From: Acidimicrobiaceae bacterium
GTDB taxonomy: Bacteria > Actinomycetota > Acidimicrobiia > Acidimicrobiales > Palsa-688
NCBI GenBank assembly: GCA_003156595.1
Contig: PMHH01000179.1
Span: 1 to 41,613, forward strand
DNA: 41,613 bases
Reading direction: 5' to 3'
Both the position numbers and the translations under genes were made by a program. The number at the start of each line of letters is the position of its first letter. Within the stretch, counting starts at the first letter, position 1. The notes below the pieces were generated by a model. It saw only the letters and a list, made by a program, of their open reading frames with translations, was not told the origin of the DNA and did not search any database. Below are positions 38,075 to 41,613 of this stretch, piece after piece.

Positions 38075-39064
38075 GTGAGCGAGTCAGCTGATTGTGGTGG
38101 ATTCGTTCCGCTACTCGAGGCATTGGAGCGCCTGAAGGACTGCGACGTACGCCTGGGTGGTGGCTGGGGGGTCGATGTCCTGGCTGGGCGGGTCAGCCGG
38201 AGCCACCACGATGTCGATCTCTTTGTACCCAGGGACGGGATGGTCGCCGCCGCTTCCCGTTTTATTGACCGCGGCTTCGATGCCGTGCTCGAAGAGCCGC
38301 CAGACAGGATGGTGTTGCAGTCACGCGGCGGCCAGCGGGTCGATCTCAACGGGCTCGTTTACCGCGCTGATGGCCACGCCGTCCAAGTCGACCACGAAGG
38401 CGACCTCGAAATCTTTCCGGCGTGGGGCTGGGTGCAGCGCGCCGTGGCGGGCCAGCGGGTGGTGTGCCTCAGCGCCGAGGCGCAGCGGCTCAAGCACCGC
38501 GGCTATCCACCCAGGCGGACAGACGAAACCGATCTAGCTGCCATCGCCCACATAAACGAGCCGCCGCGGTTCGACCCGGCCGTTCGGCCCATGGAGGCGG
38601 GCGAGGAGGATCTGGTGGCAGGTATCGAAACGGCCTCAGATCGACTGCTTCGACCGTTCGGAATGTGGCCACTGCCCCCTTCCCACCCGGAAGCTATCGC
38701 AGCCGAGAGGGCCCGGACCGTAGCCGTCTTGGTGGCTGGACGCCCATCCATTGGCTTCTCGCGCCTGGAGCTGGTCGACGGTCACGCCCACATCGGTCAG
38801 CTGTCGGTGCTGTCCGAGTACGGTCGCCTCGGCATCGGGGCATCGCTGGTCGAAGCGAGCTGCCAATGGGCCTCTCGTCATGGCAATCGCCTCATCACCT
38901 TGACCACCTTCGTTGAAGTGCCCTTCAATGCCCCCTGGTACCGCCGGATCGGATTCCGTGAGTTGCCCGACGCGCTCGATTTCGAGCTGGCAGAAGTGGT
39001 GGCGCAGGAGGCTGACCTGGCGGCCTTCGGAGCACGAGTCGTGATGGCCCGCACCCTCGGCTGA
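38075..39064 (+). CDS. Nucleotidyltransferase-GNAT fusion protein
   Basis: The N-terminal half (residues about 10-150) resembles small aminoglycoside/lincosamide nucleotidyltransferases (LinB/ANT(2'')-like), with LGGGWGVDVLAGRVSRSHHD at 27-46 and DVDLFV directly after, the Gly-rich/DxD catalytic pattern; a third acidic residue may lie in QRVDLNGLVY. The C-terminal half (about 165-329) is a GNAT domain: IGFSRLELVDGHAHIGQLSV, LGIGASLVEASCQWASRHG, and NAPWYRRIGFRELP. A single protein that could both nucleotidylate and acetylate is unusual. GTG 38075 begins VSESADC; no strong ribosome site exists. Resistance to an aminoglycoside-like drug is a speculation from the domains. Confidence 0.8.
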   Translation: MSESADCGGFVPLLEALERLKDCDVRLGGGWGVDVLAGRVSRSHHDVDLFVPRDGMVAAASRFIDRGFDAVLEEPPDRMVLQSRGGQRVDLNGLVYRADGHAVQVDHEGDLEIFPAWGWVQRAVAGQRVVCLSAEAQRLKHRGYPPRRTDETDLAAIAHINEPPRFDPAVRPMEAGEEDLVAGIETASDRLLRPFGMWPLPPSHPEAIAAERARTVAVLVAGRPSIGFSRLELVDGHAHIGQLSVLSEYGRLGIGASLVEASCQWASRHGNRLITLTTFVEVPFNAPWYRRIGFRELPDALDFELAEVVAQEADLAAFGARVVMARTLG

Positions 39065-39107
39065 GAGGGTCTGCGCTGAGATCTGAGCAGCCCGGTAAAG
39101 TTCGGGG

Positions 39108-39941
39108 ATGCGCTTCGCTTTCAAGACCGCCCCCCAGCACACCACCTGGGCCGACATGCTGGCCGTTTGGCAAGCGGCTGACGACATCGAAGTCTTCGAG
39201 TCCGGATGGACCTTCGACCACTTCTACCCCATTTTTTCCGATAGCACCGGCCCCTGCCTGGAGGGCTGGACGACCCTGATCGCCTTGGCGCAGGCCACGC
39301 GCCGACTCCGGCTCGGCACCCTCGTCACCGGCATCCACTACCGCCATCCGGCTGTCCTCGCCAACATGGCGTCGACGCTCGACATCATTTCCGGCGGCCG
39401 TCTCGAGCTCGGCATCGGTGCCGGGTGGAACGAGCAGGAGTCGGGCGCATACGGCATCGAGCTCGGCACGCCCCGCCAGCGGAGCGACCGCTTCGAGGAG
39501 GCCTGCGAGGTCCTCGTCGGCCTACTCAGCCAGGAGACGACGACCTTCAAGGGCGAGTACTACCACCTGGTCGATGCTCGCAACGAGCCCAAAGGCGTGC
39601 AGCGACCCCATCCCCCGATCTGCATCGGTGGCAGCGGGGAGCGGCGCACCCTGCGCACTGCTGCCCGCTTCGCCCAGCATTGGAACTTCGTCGGCGGAAC
39701 GCCCGAAGAGTTCGCCCGCAAGCGCGAGGTCCTCCACGCGCATTGCCACGACATCGGCCGCGACCCCGGGGAGATCCTCCTGTCCAGCCACGTCATGTTC
39801 GACGGAGATCCATCTGCGGCGGCGGCTGCCGCGGCCGCCCTGGGCGACGCCGGTGCCGACTTGGGCATCGTGCACATCCGGCCACCGCACACTCCCGCCG
39901 TCCTGGAACCGCTCGCCGCGGCGTTGTCCGAGCTGGGCTGA
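39108..39941 (+). CDS. LLM-class F420-dependent oxidoreductase (TIGR03560-like)
   Basis: This 277-residue flavin/F420-dependent oxidoreductase has the family pattern WTFDHFYPIFSD, TRRLRLGTLVTGIHYRHPAV, LANMASTLDIISGGRLELGI, AGWNEQESGAYGIELG and RPHPPICIGGSGERRTLR. Its short C-terminus is typical of the TIGR03560 group. It is monocistronic, 43 bases after the nucleotidyltransferase-GNAT gene. The electron donor is probably F420H2; the substrate is unknown. Confidence 0.9.
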   Translation: MRFAFKTAPQHTTWADMLAVWQAADDIEVFESGWTFDHFYPIFSDSTGPCLEGWTTLIALAQATRRLRLGTLVTGIHYRHPAVLANMASTLDIISGGRLELGIGAGWNEQESGAYGIELGTPRQRSDRFEEACEVLVGLLSQETTTFKGEYYHLVDARNEPKGVQRPHPPICIGGSGERRTLRTAARFAQHWNFVGGTPEEFARKREVLHAHCHDIGRDPGEILLSSHVMFDGDPSAAAAAAAALGDAGADLGIVHIRPPHTPAVLEPLAAALSELG

Positions 39942-39995
39942 CGCTGATTCGTTCGTTAGAAGGAGCCCAGTGACAGGAGAGGCATCGACCTCCTG

Positions 39996-41613
39996 CTACA
40001 CCGGTACCGGAAGGCGCGGGTTGACGCGGCTCGTAGTCGGAGTCGTCAAGATGCCGACGTTGTCAGCAGACATGGGTCGGGCAAAGTAGAAACCCTGGCA
40101 GGATTCGCTGCCTAGCGCGGCTACTTGGGCGTGCTGTTTGGCTGTCTCTACGCCTTCGGTGACGACCTTCATACCGAGTTCGTGAGCGAGCGCGATGACC
40201 GCAGACACGATGGCGCTACTCGTCCGGTCTCGGGCCAGGTCGGCGATGAATCCTTGGTCGATCTTGACGACGTCGACCGGGAACCTTTGGAGGTAGCTGA
40301 GCGATGAATACCCGGTGCCGAAGTCGTCGAGAGCCAGCAAGACCCCGAGGCGTTTCAGGTCATTTAGCACGATGAGCGCTCGATCGGCGTCTTGGATGAA
40401 AACACTCTCGGTGATCTCGAGCGTGAGAAGCTCCGGGCTCGTGCCGGTACTCGCCAGTACGTCTGTCACCATCGTCACGAAGTCGGGTCCCATGAGTTGG
40501 TGCGCAGACACGTTGACCGCGATCCCGATATCGTCGTGGCCCGTTTCGCGGACCCAGCGGTGTCGGTCGGCGCAGGCCTGTCCCAATACCCACCGCCCGA
40601 TTTCTCCTATGAGCCCGCATTGCTCGGCGAGTGGGACCAGCAACAGCGGTGGGATCGGGCCCCGGACGGGGTGGTCCCAGCGCACGAGAGCTTCCACGCC
40701 GATAATCCGGCCGTCCTCGGTGTGGACGATCGGCTGATATTCGACTCGGATCTCCCCTCGCCCCAACGCGCCACGCAAATCGCTTTGGAGGCCGGTGCGG
40801 CGCTCTGCCAGTTGTTGCTCGCGCAGGTCGATGACCTGGTGGTCGTGGCCACCTTTCCGTTTGGCCTGGTACATGGCAATATCGGCGTCTTGGAGCAGCT
40901 GCTCAGGGACGTGTTCGCCCGGGCCGGTGTAGGCGATGCCGACGCTGGCCGATATCTCCACCTCGACGCCCGTGAGCTCGAAGGGCTCGGACAGAGCCGT
41001 GACGACACGCCTGGCGATCACCTGGACTTGGTTTTCCTCTTCGAGATCCTCGCAGAGGATGACGAACTCGTCACCGGACAGGCGGGCCAGGGTGTCGCCC
41101 GGGCGTAGTAGCCCGGTGAGTCGCGCCGCTACGGCGATGAGCAGCTCGTCGCCGATCAGGTGTCCGTGCATGTCGTTGACCGACTTAAACCGGTCGAGGT
41201 CGGCAAAGAGGACGGCCACCATCTTCCCGGACCGCCGTCCCCGGGCCAGCGAATGCTCCAGGCGCTCGAGGAGAAGGACCCGATTAGGGAGCCCGGTCAA
41301 GGCATCATGCAACGCGCTTTCCCGGGAGCGGTCCGAGGAATCCTGCAGATCGGCCCGAGCTTGGGCGTTGACCAGATAGGCCGCGGTCACGTCGGCCAAG
41401 GTTTGCGCCGCCTCCATATCATCATCGTCCAACAGGCCGGGTGAGTCCCGGTACAGGTCGAGCGCGCCGAGGAGCCTGTCACCTTGGCACAGCGGGAAGG
41501 TAAACACGGCGACGAGCCCGATCTCGACCGCTCTGGGCCCAAACACCGCAAAGCGATCATCGGTTCGCAGGTCCGCCACCATGACCGCCACACCGGTCCG
41601 GTAGGCGGCCAGG
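39996..41613 (-). CDS. GAF-GGDEF-EAL protein (c-di-GMP turnover), 5' end beyond the window
   Basis: The frame is open to the window edge, so the N-terminus is missing. A GAF C-terminal part (LAAYRTGVAVMVADLRTDDR, then PLCQGDRLLGALDLY) precedes a GGDEF domain (LTGLPNRVLLLERLE, LFADLDRFKSVND, RLSGDEF) and an EAL domain (IIGVEALVRWDHP, NVSAHQL, LEITES, LDDFGTGYSSLSYL, VKIDQGFI, VVTEGVET). The GGDEF core is SGDEF, often active, and RPGD lies five residues before it, fitting the inhibitory I-site. EAL metal residues appear intact. It is probably a bifunctional cyclase/phosphodiesterase responding to a GAF ligand. Confidence 0.92.
   Translation of the reverse strand, partial: LAAYRTGVAVMVADLRTDDRFAVFGPRAVEIGLVAVFTFPLCQGDRLLGALDLYRDSPGLLDDDDMEAAQTLADVTAAYLVNAQARADLQDSSDRSRESALHDALTGLPNRVLLLERLEHSLARGRRSGKMVAVLFADLDRFKSVNDMHGHLIGDELLIAVAARLTGLLRPGDTLARLSGDEFVILCEDLEEENQVQVIARRVVTALSEPFELTGVEVEISASVGIAYTGPGEHVPEQLLQDADIAMYQAKRKGGHDHQVIDLREQQLAERRTGLQSDLRGALGRGEIRVEYQPIVHTEDGRIIGVEALVRWDHPVRGPIPPLLLVPLAEQCGLIGEIGRWVLGQACADRHRWVRETGHDDIGIAVNVSAHQLMGPDFVTMVTDVLASTGTSPELLTLEITESVFIQDADRALIVLNDLKRLGVLLALDDFGTGYSSLSYLQRFPVDVVKIDQGFIADLARDRTSSAIVSAVIALAHELGMKVVTEGVETAKQHAQVAALGSESCQGFYFARPMSADNVGILTTPTTSRVNPRLPVPV

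Noticed and set aside
1-41613. CRISPR array, IS element or prophage
   Set aside because: No regularly spaced repeats, transposase or integrase motifs, or phage structural genes were found in either strand.

Overview
This is a high-GC, gene-dense chromosomal segment from an actinobacterium, most likely an uncultured member near Acidimicrobiia. The lineage is inferred from three F420-type LLM oxidoreductases, a DUF2630 gene beside a short HrdB-like sigma factor, GAF-ANTAR and MarR-GNAT regulators, and a fragment of the '[20 protein letters not shown]' repeat family typical of that class. Two tRNA genes (Glu-CTC, Gln-CTG) are present. There is no rRNA, CRISPR array, complete IS element or integrase.

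Layout. 1-3.6 kb: gene tail, OsmC-like protein, secreted ricin-type lectin behind three palindromes, and a frameshifted GH15 glucosidase/trehalase. 3.6-7.7 kb (minus strand): MBL-fold hydrolase, atypical SDR, tiny ORF, internally deleted esterase and NAD-dependent formate dehydrogenase, divergent from a large LuxR-family (LAL) ATPase regulator (7.8-10.5 kb). 10.5-12.6 kb: decayed zone with two 5'-truncated genes back to back, a coiled-coil gene with an internal amber codon, tRNA-Glu and a YbjQ-like gene start. 12.6-16.8 kb: membrane protein, Tat-exported phosphoesterase, a small protein/GNAT/secreted-protein operon, a ferritin-like gene start and tRNA-Gln. 16.8-22.1 kb: conserved core (YdcF-like protein, GltX, sigma factor, DUF2630, aldehyde dehydrogenase). 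22.1-25.3 kb: MerR regulator, GAF-ANTAR protein, PRC-like protein, CoA-transferase.

25.3-31.6 kb holds the most interesting unit. On the minus strand is a tightly coupled operon: Ltp-like thiolase without its usual cysteine, DUF35 OB-fold protein, acetolactate-synthase-like ThDP enzyme and CoA-transferase. Opposite it are a small Cys protein, an acyl-CoA ligase and an F420 oxidoreductase, followed by an APC permease at 31.7 kb. I infer a catabolic route in which an acid is activated to a CoA thioester, oxidised, then cleaved by an Ltp/DUF35 aldolase. The substrate cannot be read from sequence.

33.5-41.6 kb: frameshifted LLM enzyme, a substrate-binding-protein chimera, AraC regulator with VOC protein, VOC remnant, MarR-GNAT regulator, a nucleotidyltransferase-GNAT fusion, a third LLM enzyme, and a GAF-GGDEF-EAL protein running off the end.

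Several genes are broken by one-base changes, mostly in short homopolymers (2258-2261, 16073-16076, 33662-33664, about 36674-36680), and one by a TAG codon (11413). These may be assembly errors or real decay; the sequence alone cannot tell. Family assignments were made by eye from motifs, without database searches.
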